A program made the translations under genes and the position numbers. Below are positions 11,901 through 21,324 of a stretch of DNA of 64,000 nt, piece by piece. Position 1 is the stretch's first letter. Each line of letters begins with the position of its first letter. Below the pieces are notes generated by a model. The model saw only the letters and a program-made list of their open reading frames with translations, was not told the DNA's origin and did no database searches. The DNA is from Phytopythium helicoides. Its lineage: Eukaryota > Oomycota > Peronosporomycetes > Pythiales > Pythiaceae. The stretch covers positions 1 through 64,000 of the forward strand of contig JANFNE010000028.1 in the NCBI GenBank assembly GCA_024867545.1, given 5' to 3'.

Positions 11901-12784
11901 GCGTTGAGCTTGACGATCTGGATGGCGCCGAACACCTCCTTGATCGCCTTCATGCGGTCGTCCTTGCGCGCCATGATCTCCTCAAACGCCTCGCCCGAGA
12001 ACTTGGCGATGATGAAGCTGATGAGCATCGACAGCGCGATGATGGCGAGTCCAGCGAACGCCGCGACGTCAATGACCGCGTACAGCATGTAGACGACGAC
12101 GATGATTTGGATCGGGATGATCCACAGGCTGTTGATCTGGAAGGCGGCCCAGAGCACGTTGTTGACATCGGACGAAAAGAGGTTGGAGATGTCGACCGCC
12201 TTGCTGTCGCCCTTGCTCTGAATGCTGCGGCGCATGGCCTTCTGGAAGAGCAGCGACTTGAGCGTGACCGTGAGGCGCAGCGCGACGAGCTCTAGGTAGT
12301 AGCTCATCTGCGCCGTCACGATGGCGTTGAGCAGTCTCGAGGCAAAGAAGACGGCGAGCCAGACGCCGAGGTCGTTGAAGTCGATGCTCTGCGCCGCGAA
12401 GGCGTCGACGACGTGGTGCAGCACCGCTGGCGCGAAGACGTTGCAGGCCGTGGAGAAGAGCATGGCGAGTCCGCACAGGAAGAACTCCCAGCCGTAGGTG
12501 GCGAACATGGCGCGCACGATGGAGCGGTTGAGACGGTCGTACCGCTCCTTGTAGGCGCGGAACGCGGCCTCGGTCTTGTTGGGGCCCTCGAGCTCCCACA
12601 GGTCCTCGTTGTTGAGCTGGCGCTCGTTGCCCGTCTCCATGAGCGGGTCCGCGAACGAGAAGAGCAGCTTGGACCAGAGCGAGGCTGTGCCAGGCGTCTC
12701 CTTCGGCCGCTTGGCCGCCTCGGCTGCCGCGAACGTGGCGTAGCCGTCCTTGCGCTTGGCGTCGCCCAGCAGCGCGCTCACCAT
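8999..12784 (-). CDS. ABCC-type full ABC transporter, copy A
   Basis: Single-exon, 1261-residue transporter with the order TMD1-NBD1-TMD2-NBD2 and no N-terminal TMD0, like short multidrug-resistance-associated proteins. NBD1 has Walker A GSVGSGKS, signature LSGGQKAR and Walker B FILDSPLAAVDA; the residue after the Walker B Asp is Ser, so the first ATP site lacks its catalytic acid. NBD2 has Walker A GRTGAGKS, signature FSVGERQ, MDEATASID with the catalytic Glu, and the IAHR H-loop. Family knowledge suggests ATP-driven export of conjugates or drugs at plasma or vacuolar membrane; the substrate cannot be read. The frame is open to an upstream Met at 12955, but Met at 12784 (context GCCATGG) gives the same short leader as the paralogs. 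TMD1 is distinct from B-H, while the last 215 residues are nearly identical to B, C, G and H. Confidence 0.93.
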   Translation of the reverse strand: MVSALLGDAKRKDGYATFAAAEAAKRPKETPGTASLWSKLLFSFADPLMETGNERQLNNEDLWELEGPNKTEAAFRAYKERYDRLNRSIVRAMFATYGWEFFLCGLAMLFSTACNVFAPAVLHHVVDAFAAQSIDFNDLGVWLAVFFASRLLNAIVTAQMSYYLELVALRLTVTLKSLLFQKAMRRSIQSKGDSKAVDISNLFSSDVNNVLWAAFQINSLWIIPIQIIVVVYMLYAVIDVAAFAGLAIIALSMLISFIIAKFSGEAFEEIMARKDDRMKAIKEVFGAIQIVKLNAWEVKFADKIHKLRAAELSVIARFMYLGSLNIFVLWASPIAVSAVSFAVYAIVLGRVLTAAKVFTAIALFNALRDPLRDLPTVIQTCIQAKISLDRFTDFLALQEFEPTNVTRVDPSKPSDVAVAIEKASFGWSKDTPLLKNVDLTIKRGDLVVVHGSVGSGKSSLCSALLGEMEKLEGQVFVRGRVAYYSQQTWIQNMTIRDNILFGLPFDQNRYQRVLSACGLLPDLAQFPGGDATEIGQKGVNLSGGQKARVCLARACYSDADLFILDSPLAAVDAVVQSEIFSQCICDLLEEKTVVLVTHSPDIIASGAANVKIAVTDGVLDVTHHELTQPRHTFRIGSGSKRSTSSQDGVDSENHKNGDMSKAAKDAGKLVDDEEREEGRVSKDVFMNYFKSLGGVKVCLFLFLVQTLWQVLQISSDLWLSHWTSEGGVEYDQDETDYNMKVYTFLGIGCSLMVLARSATVAVVGLRASRHLFDSMTGSLLNAPLRFFDANPIGRIVNRYGDDMSAVDFMLPFAFGGFLAMFFFTVFQLATAVYMMNFLGFLIVPLVWMYVKIGNFYLAPSREISRLWKISSSPVLSHVTQSEEGVVVIRAFGQESVDRMVVENFTRNDVNSMVWFAETVTSQWFQVRMQLLGCGVVLLVVSALVYLRSYLSPGLVGLAFSYALGVDGGLSSLVRSWSWVEIQMVSPERILDYVSIPAEGSQKALVIEPKHEWPTKGTITFDNVVFSYKEGGAPVLKGLSFDIRNNEKIGIVGRTGAGKSSLTMALFRINELVSGRILIDGVDISTMPLRTLRSHMSIIPQSPVLFKGTLRAYMDPFDEFSDADIWDAFDKVDMKQQVSELDGKLSHELSENGENFSVGERQMLCMARALLTKSRIVVMDEATASIDHATEKKLQEMIARDFQDATVLTIAHRLATVLDSDRIMVLSDGKVVEFGAPGELAVVEGGVFRELASEGGYLDQLL

Positions 12785-14031
12785 GGCCGTCGGCTGCCTG
12801 GAACTGGCTGGGGGGCCGCTGGCTTGGGCTCGACTCGGCCGATCACGGAATGAGCGACCCGTTGGGTGCGACCGCCGCCTCGCGAGACAGACAGATGGGA
12901 TGTGTGGCGTTCGGACTGACTGGGGGATGCGCTGCGCCACAGTTGGTGCGTCCACTGGCCAAAGGTGTTGACGGCCGCTGAGCTATTACGTGAGACCGCG
13001 CCATGGCGGGGCCGAGTGCGGGGGAATGCTGGTCGCCGGCCGACGTGGCCGACGTGGCGCTCTCTATGACGCACGGCGATTGCCAATCAAGCGGAGCTGC
13101 TCATGGCTGCACTCTACCCAGAGCCACTGTGGCGCGAAGGCAGCAACGCTGTAGACGACATTGACTGCCCGCAGCCAGTCAAACCGCAGGGAACAGTGCG
13201 CGAAGGCAGCGAGTGGTCGGCGCCATCGCAATCCTTGCAGCTAGAGGACCCTCACTCGCCAGCCTCTTCAGACACCGGTCCGCCCCGAGAGGGAGGAGCG
13301 TGCATGCACAGCAGAGAGGATGGGCTCGGCCACTCGCGAAATCGAAATTGGAATGCGGTGCAGCAGCGGGGAGGAAGGCAGCGTGCCGGCGTTCGACCCC
13401 AGCGAACAGCCATCCATTCTCTCCGGCGGCATGCAGGGCTTGATGTGTGGAGATCGCGGAAGAAAACGGCATCTACAATGCCTGGCCGGTCGTGACGTTC
13501 TCAGACCACTGTTTTCTGCATTGCCCCGCGTCTGGGTGTCATCCCGCGAACCATGCCATCACTTCTGAGATCGTCAAGTGGCAAGAGCGAACAGCTATTG
13601 CATTGGCTTCGCAATCATGCGGGGGCATTGCGCATCGATCTCCCGCCTCGAATATTGGCACTCATGAGATTGAGCGACTCGACTGTGAACTGCAGCGGCT
13701 CGTGCGTGCTGCCTTCATCCCAATTTACTACTGTACTCGACGACGGCGACAACTGCGCTGGCGAGTTTGACGCCGCGCGGTTCGACATCGCGTGCTGCGA
13801 GTCAGCCTGACCAGCTCGGAGGAGACGACGAAAAATGAAGAAGAATGAGAAAGAGAGGAGCACCTCTATTATCACAGGATGTGCACGGAATATTGTGCCG
13901 GTGCTTCAGAACACTTCGCCTTACGCCAGACCGGGTGGGATCCACAGACTTCTGCTACCGGCATCTACAATCCGATGGTCAGCCTAACCAACCTTCTCAG
14001 CTCTCAAGGCGCTCAAGATCATTCATCTAGA
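12785..14031. other. Intergenic region A-B, no supported gene
   Basis: Spacer of about 1.25 kb between the start of A and the stop of B. It should contain A's promoter (pyrimidine-rich, near 12790-13000). Several overlapping open frames of 80-130 codons exist (for example 13103-13495 and 13553-13810 on the plus strand) but none has a recognisable domain, paralog or consistent reading frame. One Cys-containing plus-strand stretch near 13685-13810 could be a decayed exon; I cannot support it. Confidence 0.5.
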
Positions 14032-17000
14032 CTACCTGAGCTGGTCCAAGTACCCGCCCTCGCTCGCAAGCTCACGGAATACACCGCCTTCAACAACAGC
14101 CAACTCGCCAGGAACACCAAACTCCACCACCTTACCATCGCTCAACACCATGATACGATCCGAGTCCAGCACCGTCGCCAAGCGATGAGCAATTGTCAAC
14201 ACCGTCGCGTCCTGGAAGTCTCGCGCAATCATCTCCTGCAGCTTCTTCTCCGTCGCGTGGTCGATCGATGCCGTCGCCTCGTCCATCACCACGATGCGGC
14301 TCTTGGTCAGCAGTGCGCGAGCCATGCACAGCATCTGCCGCTCGCCAACACTGAAGTTCTCTCCGTTCTCGCTCAGCTCGTGCGACAGCTTGCCATCGAG
14401 CTCAGACACCTGCTGCTTCATATCCACCTTGTCGAACGCATCCCAGATGTCGGCGTCCGAGAACTCGTCGAACGGATCCATGTATGCGCGCAGCGTTCCC
14501 TTGAAGAGCACGGGCGACTGCGGGATGATGGACATGTGCGAGCGCAGTGTTCGCAGCGGCATGGTGGAGATGTCGACGCCATCGATGAGGATACGTCCGG
14601 AGACGAGCTCGTTGATGCGGAAGAGCGCCATGGTGAGACTGGATTTGCCTGCTCCGGTGCGTCCGACGATGCCAATTTTCTCGTTGTTTCGGATATCGAA
14701 TGACAGACCCTTGAGTACTGGTGCTCCGCCTTCCTTGTAGCTGAAGACGACGTTGTCGAACGTGATGGTTCCCTTGGTGGGCCACTCGTGTTGAGGCTCG
14801 ATAGCGAGGAAGTTGTTGTTGCCTTCTGGGGTAATGTTGACAAACTCGAGGATACGCTCGGGGGCTACCATTTCGATCTCTAGCCAGGCCCAAACTTGGA
14901 CAAGTCTAGCTAACCGACTGTCAATGCTCAAAGCGTATGTGAAGGCAATACCAACGATACCTGGCGAGAGAACACTTCGCAGACAAACGAGTGATGACAA
15001 AATGCAGATCACAATTGCACACCCAAGAAGCTCCATGCGCACCTGGAACCATGCATTGGCAACGTTGTCGGCGTACCATGCACGATTGTTGACATCATTG
15101 CGAGCAAAATTCTCATCGAGAATGCGCCGGACACAGTCTGGACCAAATGCTCGAATAGTCACAACACCATCTTCCGACTGAGAAACGTGGCTGAGGACTG
15201 GCGAGGAGGCAACCTTCAGTAGGCGAGAAATCTCACGGGATGGCAGCAGATAGAAACTTCCGATGGTCACGTAGATGTAAGCTAGGGGGATCACGAACAG
15301 TCCAAGAATGCGGACGATATAGACTGCAGTGGCTAGCTGACAGCACATCAAAAAGAACGAGGCCAAGATACTTCCAAGAGAAAACGGAATATCGGTGTCA
15401 ACAGATGTGATATCATCGCCATACCGATTGGTAATTCGGCCGATCGGATTCGCATCAAAGAAGCGCAACGGAGCACTCAATAACGACTTCGTCATCGACT
15501 CAAACATGGATCGAGCACCTCGGAGACCAAATGTGGCTATTGCCAAAGTTCGAGCCAATACCATCAACACACTTCCACCAGACAACAGAGCGTAGATCTC
15601 CATGTTGTACGTCGTCTTCTCTTCATCATAGGCAGCATCTTTCTGTCCAGTCCAGTGACTCAGCCACAAATCACTCGCAATCTGGAAACCTTGCCATGCG
15701 CTCTGAATCAAAATCAAGAGCAAACACACCTTGAACCCTCCCAAAGCATTGAAGTAATGCGAGAACACTTCAAACGAAACGCGACCGATTTGACGATCTT
15801 CATCATCAATCAAACGACCCTCCGTCGAACTTCCCAACTCAGTCAAATCTTGTGCTACATGTGCCTTTGGGGATGTTGTGGACTTCACGTAGGAGCTACG
15901 TGGTTGTTTCGGATCACGCTTCGACTCTTCCACAGTCACCTTACCATTGTCAATCACAACACGCACGTTGACCGCCTCCGAAGCAATTATATCCGGACTG
16001 TGAGTCACCAAAATCACAGTCTTGTCCTCCAGCAATCCGCAAATGCACTTGCTGAAGATCTCACTCTGAACAACCGCGTCCACCGCAGCCAACGGAGAGT
16101 CCAAAATGAAAACGTCAGCATCCGAGTAGCATGCGCGAGCCAAACTCACACGAGCCTTCTGTCCGCCCGAGAGGTTGATACCCTTGTGTCCGATCTCCGT
16201 CAAGTCACCACCGGGAAACTGTTTGAGATCAGGGAGAAGTCCACATGCGTCCAGCACTTGTTGGTATCTGCGCTCATCAAGAGGATGTCCGAAGAGGATG
16301 TTGTCACGGATCGACATGTTCTGGATCCACGGTTGTTGTGCATAGTATGCGACGGAGCCAGCGACGAAGACTCGTCCAGAGGTTTTGGTCATCTCTCCAA
16401 GAAGAGCTGCACACAGTGACGATTTTCCGGCTCCGACAGGTCCTTGGACAACGACGAGGTTCCCCTTCTTGATGTTGAGGTTCACGTTACTGAGGTTCGA
16501 TGCTTCTTTTGTCCAGCCAAATGATCCATTCTCAATCGAGACGACGACACCATCTGCATTGGGTGTTTGTGCGCGAATGACATCAGTTGGGTCGACTTCG
16601 GACAGATTGAGGTAGTCTCCCATGCGATCAATCGAAATCTTGGCTTTGATACATCGTTGAAGAAGCGACGGTAGATCACGTAGAGGGTCTCTCAACGAGT
16701 TGAAGAGCGCCATGGCAGTGAATACCTTGGCGGCAGTCAATGTCTGCTCCATGACGAGTGCGTAGACAGCGAAGGAAATTGTCGAGACAAACAACGGTGA
16801 CGACCACAGAACAAAGATGGACGCGGATCCAGTGTAGAAGAATCGCGCCACGCCGCGTAGTTCATGGGCTCGAAGGTTCATAATCTTATCCAAGAATTTT
16901 CCTTCCCATGCATTCAGCTTGACGATCTGGATAGCGTTGAATACTTCCTTGATCACTTTCATACGATCGTCTTTCCGCTTCATCATGTTGGCGTATGCTG

Positions 17001-17793
17001 CGCTACTCGCTTTGCTGATAAAAAATGCGATGACCATGGAGACAGCGATGACTCCCAAGCCAGCGAATGCAGCCCAACCAATGACGTAGTACAGCATGTA
17101 GATGACTACACCGATCTGGATGGGCAAAATCCAGAAGCTGTTGAACTCGTACGCCGCCCACATGATGCTCGACATGTCGGAAGTGAACAGGTTCGCGATC
17201 TCGACAGCCTTTGTGTCTCCACGACTCTGCAAGCTGCGGCGCATGGCTTTACGGAACAATATTCCCTTCAGTGCTACCAATAGACGCAATGCCATCATAT
17301 CAAGCGCGAACGTCGTCTGAGTTGATACGAAAGCGATGATCAGACGCGAGGCGAAGAAAGCGCTCAGCCACCGCGTCAAGTCACTCGCGTCGATCTCCGG
17401 CGAAGCGAAAGCATCGATCATGTGGTGCAGCACAACCGGAGCGAACAGATTGCAGGCAGTCGTGACCGCCGTCGCCAACCCGCACGCAGCAACTCGCGGG
17501 CCGTACGTGGCGAACAGGGCTCGAAGCAGTGATCGTCCGTGGCGCTCGTACTGTTCGTGGAAACGCTCGAAAGCGACCGCAGACTGATTCTCACCCTCGA
17601 GCTCCCACAGGTCGTCCATATCAAGCTGGCGTTCATTGCCAGTCTGCATCATGGGGTTGGCATAGCGGAAGAGCAGTCTGGAGATCCATGACGCGGCACT
17701 GGGCGATGGCAGAGGGGCTGGCTTGTGTTTGGGCTTATCAGGGAAGGTGTCGTAGCCTCGATTGGATGCTTGAGCCAGTGGCGAGTAGCTCAT
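14032..17793 (-). CDS. ABCC-type full ABC transporter, copy B
   Basis: Intact single-exon gene of 1253 residues, beginning MSYSPLAQASNRGYDTF. TMD1 spans about 95-385, NBD1 about 417-630 (Walker A GPVGAGKS 451-458, signature LSGGQ 541-545, Walker B VFILD 561-565 followed by Ser566), a charged linker about 610-680, TMD2 about 690-990, and NBD2 about 1015-1253 (Walker A 1044-1051, signature SVGER 1148-1152, Asp1171-Glu1172, H-loop His1203). The asymmetric pair of ATP sites is typical of ABCC. TMD1 is closest to copy G, but the NBD1-linker is almost the same as copy C, so the gene is a recombinant mosaic. The hAT transposon is inserted about 140 bases upstream of its start codon, beyond the conserved Inr. 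Confidence 0.93.
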   Translation of the reverse strand: MSYSPLAQASNRGYDTFPDKPKHKPAPLPSPSAASWISRLLFRYANPMMQTGNERQLDMDDLWELEGENQSAVAFERFHEQYERHGRSLLRALFATYGPRVAACGLATAVTTACNLFAPVVLHHMIDAFASPEIDASDLTRWLSAFFASRLIIAFVSTQTTFALDMMALRLLVALKGILFRKAMRRSLQSRGDTKAVEIANLFTSDMSSIMWAAYEFNSFWILPIQIGVVIYMLYYVIGWAAFAGLGVIAVSMVIAFFISKASSAAYANMMKRKDDRMKVIKEVFNAIQIVKLNAWEGKFLDKIMNLRAHELRGVARFFYTGSASIFVLWSSPLFVSTISFAVYALVMEQTLTAAKVFTAMALFNSLRDPLRDLPSLLQRCIKAKISIDRMGDYLNLSEVDPTDVIRAQTPNADGVVVSIENGSFGWTKEASNLSNVNLNIKKGNLVVVQGPVGAGKSSLCAALLGEMTKTSGRVFVAGSVAYYAQQPWIQNMSIRDNILFGHPLDERRYQQVLDACGLLPDLKQFPGGDLTEIGHKGINLSGGQKARVSLARACYSDADVFILDSPLAAVDAVVQSEIFSKCICGLLEDKTVILVTHSPDIIASEAVNVRVVIDNGKVTVEESKRDPKQPRSSYVKSTTSPKAHVAQDLTELGSSTEGRLIDDEDRQIGRVSFEVFSHYFNALGGFKVCLLLILIQSAWQGFQIASDLWLSHWTGQKDAAYDEEKTTYNMEIYALLSGGSVLMVLARTLAIATFGLRGARSMFESMTKSLLSAPLRFFDANPIGRITNRYGDDITSVDTDIPFSLGSILASFFLMCCQLATAVYIVRILGLFVIPLAYIYVTIGSFYLLPSREISRLLKVASSPVLSHVSQSEDGVVTIRAFGPDCVRRILDENFARNDVNNRAWYADNVANAWFQVRMELLGCAIVICILSSLVCLRSVLSPGIVGIAFTYALSIDSRLARLVQVWAWLEIEMVAPERILEFVNITPEGNNNFLAIEPQHEWPTKGTITFDNVVFSYKEGGAPVLKGLSFDIRNNEKIGIVGRTGAGKSSLTMALFRINELVSGRILIDGVDISTMPLRTLRSHMSIIPQSPVLFKGTLRAYMDPFDEFSDADIWDAFDKVDMKQQVSELDGKLSHELSENGENFSVGERQMLCMARALLTKSRIVVMDEATASIDHATEKKLQEMIARDFQDATVLTIAHRLATVLDSDRIMVLSDGKVVEFGVPGELAVVEGGVFRELASEGGYLDQLR

Positions 17794-17810
17794 GGCTGTT
17801 GGCGGTCGCT

Positions 17811-17827
17811 GGCGAATGCGAGAGTGA
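17811..17827 (-). promoter_or_regulatory. Shared Inr-like start-site motif, copy B
   Basis: On the minus strand TCACTCTCGCATTCGCC lies about 17 bases before the start codon of B. The same block precedes C, G and H at the same distance although flanks differ, so it is probably the transcription start region. It resembles the oomycete initiator (TCA-pyrimidines followed by CATT). Conservation with G continues upstream for about 60 bases. Confidence 0.6.
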
Positions 17828-17935
17828 GAGCCACCTTCATTCGTGTCGTGGTCCGCTGTGCCGTGTGCTCACTCACAATTGGTGGGCTCACACGTCGTTC
17901 GGATTACTCTGCTTTTGAACTATCCCTCCTCAGGC

Positions 17936-17950
17936 CAGAGGTTCATAGTA
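17936..17950 (+). repeat. hAT left terminal inverted repeat
   Basis: CAGAGGTTCATAGTA, pairing with the right end at 21094-21108 with three mismatches. It is preceded by the 8-bp target duplication CCTCAGGC. Confidence 0.8.
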
Positions 17951-18065
17951 TTTTGAAAATAGTACTACTTCGGTAGTAGAGTAGTTGTAGTACTACCAAA
18001 TGAAGTACTATGTTTTGCTTTAAAATTTTGGGGCAGTAGTAGTAGCGAGTAGTAGAGACAGGCTC

Positions 18066-18073
18066 TATAAATA
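18066..18073 (+). promoter_or_regulatory. TATA box of the hAT transposase
   Basis: TATAAATA lies 142 bases upstream of the inferred transposase start codon, inside the left subterminal region and between AGTACT-type repeats. It is a good match to a TATA box and well placed for this gene. Confidence 0.5.
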
Positions 18074-18214
18074 GTACTCTTCTACTACCAATTCTACTAC
18101 ACGACGGATCCGTTTCAAAACTGCCTGGCACCCGACCGTTCACGCGGCTCGTGTCCTCGAGACTCATTTCTCAGTCTCCACTCTCCAACAAGGACCAACC
18201 ACGCCCTCACTTTG

Positions 18215-20950
18215 ATGCCCTGCCACGCTCTTGGTTGTACGCTTGATGCGTCCCTAGCTACGGAACCATGTGTGGTGTGCAAGCGCGGAGTTCACCATAT
18301 ATGCAGCAACACTTTCTACGACGGCGAGCTGTCAAAGCGGTAACCACTCATCCGTGCCGCAGCTTCTCAACACTTGTACTCACAATCTCGCCATGTGACC
18401 AGATTCTGCAGCGAAGTTTGTGTGGCTGCGCACTCGAACGATGAGGCATCAACCGACGGGATTACGAGCACGGAGGCCTGCGGCTCTGCTTCTAATCCTG
18501 AGCCTATTGACGTTGACGTTGAGTCATCAAGCTCGTCGGCCACCGTCACGCCCATGCCTGCTGCAACATCCTCGTCCGACGACGGCAGGTTGACCAAGTC
18601 ATTGATTCCGGACTCGGTGGCTCACTCGGTTTCGACTGGGACCCGACATGGGGTATGGGACCTAATTCACGAACTCGCCATGCCGTTCATGGAAGGTGGT
18701 GAGCCTTACAGCCACCTTTGTCTACTGTGCGTTGAAGAAGCGAGCAGATGCCGCACTGTAACGAAGGACTCATGGAAGAAGGGACTTCGGAAGATCGGTA
18801 ACGTGAGCAACGCCAAGCTCCACATCCAGCGCATGCATAAAGACCACCCAATGGCCAGGGCGTTCCAAGCTGCCTCGACTGCCAAAGGCGCTGCGAGGAT
18901 GAAGCGCCTCAGTGAGGACAGCACTACCTTTGTGGGAACGAGCGAGGCAAAGTCTGATAAGGACGTTGCGAAGCGTATATGCCCTGGGTTCGGCGACAGC
19001 AAGAGTGCGTACGCGTCCAAGCAGCCCATCTCGACGTACTTTCGCCCGTCGCGCAAGACCATGAACGTCGCTCTTGCGGAATGGCTTATGAACGACGGGA
19101 TCCCGTTCAATATCGTCACTACTCCCGCGTTCAAGCACATGCTGCGAACGGTGTCTGGCAACGAGTCATTGTTGCCACTGGCCAGGGATACGTACAATGA
19201 GGCGATCGACGGGCGTTTCCACAACTTCTGCAAAGCAGTGTCATGCTTGCTAGCATATCAGCACGATCGTCTGTACGGTATGCGGTTCCTGACATTGATC
19301 CACGATGCATGGACCGGAAACAAGAGGACCGGGGTAATCGGAGCCTCTGTCGCGTTCATCGATCACCAATGGACGTTTCGTCATATCGCGCTGATGGCCA
19401 CGGTCAAAAACGATGGGCACTCGAGCGTAGATGTGTCGCGGCTTATAGACGCGCAGTGCATCAAGCACTACTCGCTCGACCTAGCAACTATGATCCGCTG
19501 GACGATGTCAGATACAACTGCATCTGCTCGAGGTGTTGCTGCATACTTCGAGGAGTCAGACCAAGAAGACTGCAAGATGCACATTCTCAGTCTGTGTATT
19601 GCGTACGGTATCGGCCTAAAGGACAACGTGAAAACAACAAAGGCAACCGACGGCTCGGGGGCGTCGAAGCGTGAAATTGTGACTCCTGGTGGTCCATTAC
19701 CGGAAGGTGCAGAAGTGGTCCGCAAGCTCCGAGCCCTGAATAACTACTTCTGCACACCGAAGCGCAGTAACAAACTAGACAAGGTGCAGGAGGCACATGG
19801 ATTGCCGCGTATCAAACCGCTAGTGGACGTCGACGTGCGTGTGGCATCGACCTGCAGCCTGATGCGTCGCTCAATTGAGAACTACACGGCAATGAAGATG
19901 TGCTTCATGGACCAAGACGTGCCAAACGTGTTCTCCGTACTGACGAATGATGACTGGTCCCTCATCCGAGAGATGGAAGCTGTGACACAGCAGCTTGCGG
20001 AGCTTGCTCGGTCTGAGGTTCAGTCGCAGAGCTTGGTGTCGTCATACATGCTCGTGTACCGCACTATGGCTACCGCGCACCTGAAGTCCAGGTCCTACCA
20101 GTGTCTAGTGCTAAGCCCGGCGGGAAGTACCCTGAGTGATCGACGACAGCGTGAGAGCGTACTCGCTGAGAATTTCACAGAGCATGGGCAAGTGTGCATA
20201 GCTCGTTGCCAGGCGCAAGTGCGAAATCGCTTTCCGGAACTGTCCAAGTCTGAAGTGGTAGCACTTCTTCTCGATCCGCGCACCAAGAACTGCGCTGGTG
20301 ACATCATTGACGGAATGGACTACGCGAATGCCCAACGCGACCGCCTGCTCAGTGAAGCAATGGAGCTGATCTTATCAGAGTACATTAAGTTCGAGGAGCT
20401 GCGGCATGCGAAGAAAACTGCTTCCAGTCCCATGGACACTCCGTCACCTCCTCTGCTTCCACATATTAGCCCTGCTTCCGCGGCAGCCACCAACGCTGGG
20501 TTACTGTTTGGCGCGCCGGTCCCCATGAGAACTAAGGAGGGCATTCACCAGAACCGACTAAAAGAAGAGGCAGCCTCTGCGCTCCGTCAGTGGATGGATC
20601 ATCAAGAAGACTGGACCACGGTGGCACTAGCTCAGAACCTCGGAAACGATCATACAGCTATGTCACGAGAGCTCTGCTTTCGGCGTGACGATGACGCTAT
20701 ATGCTGGAACATCTTCGCGCTCAGCCGAATCGACATCCTGCGCTGGTTTCGCGAGGTGGGGCAGACTCGCTTTCCGACTATTTCAACCCTGGCTCGGATC
20801 TGGCTGGGAAGAGTGTCGTCGACAGCATTTCAAGAGCGCGTGTTCTCTACAGCCGGCGTGGTAATGTCTAATAAGCGGACGCGGACTGACAACGAGCGCG
20901 CCGAGAAGCTCCTCCTGTTGCGCGTCAACCGAAAGGAAGTCCAAAGCTAG
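18215..20950 (+). CDS. hAT-family transposase with N-terminal Cys-rich finger
   Basis: Inferred as two exons, 18215-18339 and 18403-20950, across a 63-nt GT-AG intron, giving 890 residues. The first exon restores a zinc-finger-like module split by the intron: C19-x2-C22, H27/H28, C30, then FC44-x3-C48, with C3 and C8 upstream. A BED-like block follows (CLLC about 128-131, and LHIQRMHKDHP), then the RNase H-like catalytic region, and a C-terminal hAT dimerisation domain (WLGRVSSTAFQERVFSTAG and NKRTRTDNERAEKLLLL). The frame is open throughout, so the element may be autonomous. Without the splice the longest frame starts at Met 18374 and lacks half the finger. The function is cut-and-paste transposition of this element; catalytic Asp/Glu residues were not assigned individually. 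Confidence 0.88.
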
Positions 20951-21093
20951 CTCAATTGAGATGTAGTACTATGTAGTACTACCGGTAGCTCTTTGGGACG
21001 GACCTGCCTCACCTGTGTAGTATTACAACTAACTACTATTGAGATCGCTGACACCCCCATAGTACTCCACAACTACAGGGGCAAAATCAGCAC

Positions 21094-21108
21094 TACTATT
21101 AAACCCTG
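21094..21108 (-). repeat. hAT right terminal inverted repeat
   Basis: TACTATTAAACCCTG on the plus strand (CAGGGTTTAATAGTA inverted), followed by the 8-bp target duplication CCTCGGGC at 21109-21116. Confidence 0.8.
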
Positions 21109-21116
21109 CCTCGGGC

Positions 21117-21324
21117 GTGAGTCGTCAGCGTGTGATTGGCAGCTGGGAGACCAATGGCCATCTGCCAGCGGAAACCGACCGCGTTATGTCCTGCTCATCC
21201 ATCGGCTAGGCGTTGAGTCGTCAACACTGTTGATGCGACACTAACCTGTTTGAGATGGGTCACCAAGGAACAGAAGTGATGGTGAGAGGCAAGTTCAAAA
21301 CAAACTCAACCTTTTACTGTCGTT
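21117..21324. other. Remainder of the original C-B spacer
   Basis: Spacer beyond the hAT insertion. Read on the minus strand it matches the start of the F-G spacer (39880-40055): shared blocks include GAACTTGCCT, CCCATCTCAAAC, ACATAACGCGGTCGG and TTGGTCTCCCAGCTGCC. No gene. Confidence 0.7.

Larger units (their letters stand above)
17936..21108 (+). mobile_element. Complete hAT DNA transposon with TIRs and TSD
   Basis: The 3173-bp element has 15-bp terminal inverted repeats (CAGAGGTTCATAGTA left, CAGGGTTTAATAGTA on the opposite strand at right; 12 of 15 match). It is flanked by 8-bp direct repeats CCTCAGGC (17928-17935) and CCTCGGGC (21109-21116), differing at one base. An 8-bp duplication, CAG-type ends and a transposase with the hAT dimerisation domain place it in hAT. 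Both subterminal regions are packed with AGTACTAC/GTAGTACT motifs (17961, 17987, 18004; 20963, 20973), probable transposase binding sites. A TATAAATA box lies at 18066-18073. The paralogous F-G spacer lacks the insertion. Confidence 0.88.

Noticed and set aside
12785..12955. 57-residue N-terminal extension of ABCC A
   Set aside because: Arg/Ser/Pro-rich, absent from all paralogs, and the downstream Met has a better context; kept only as an alternative start.
13103..13810. Open frames between A and B
   Set aside because: No recognisable family, frames shift several times and no splice joins them convincingly.
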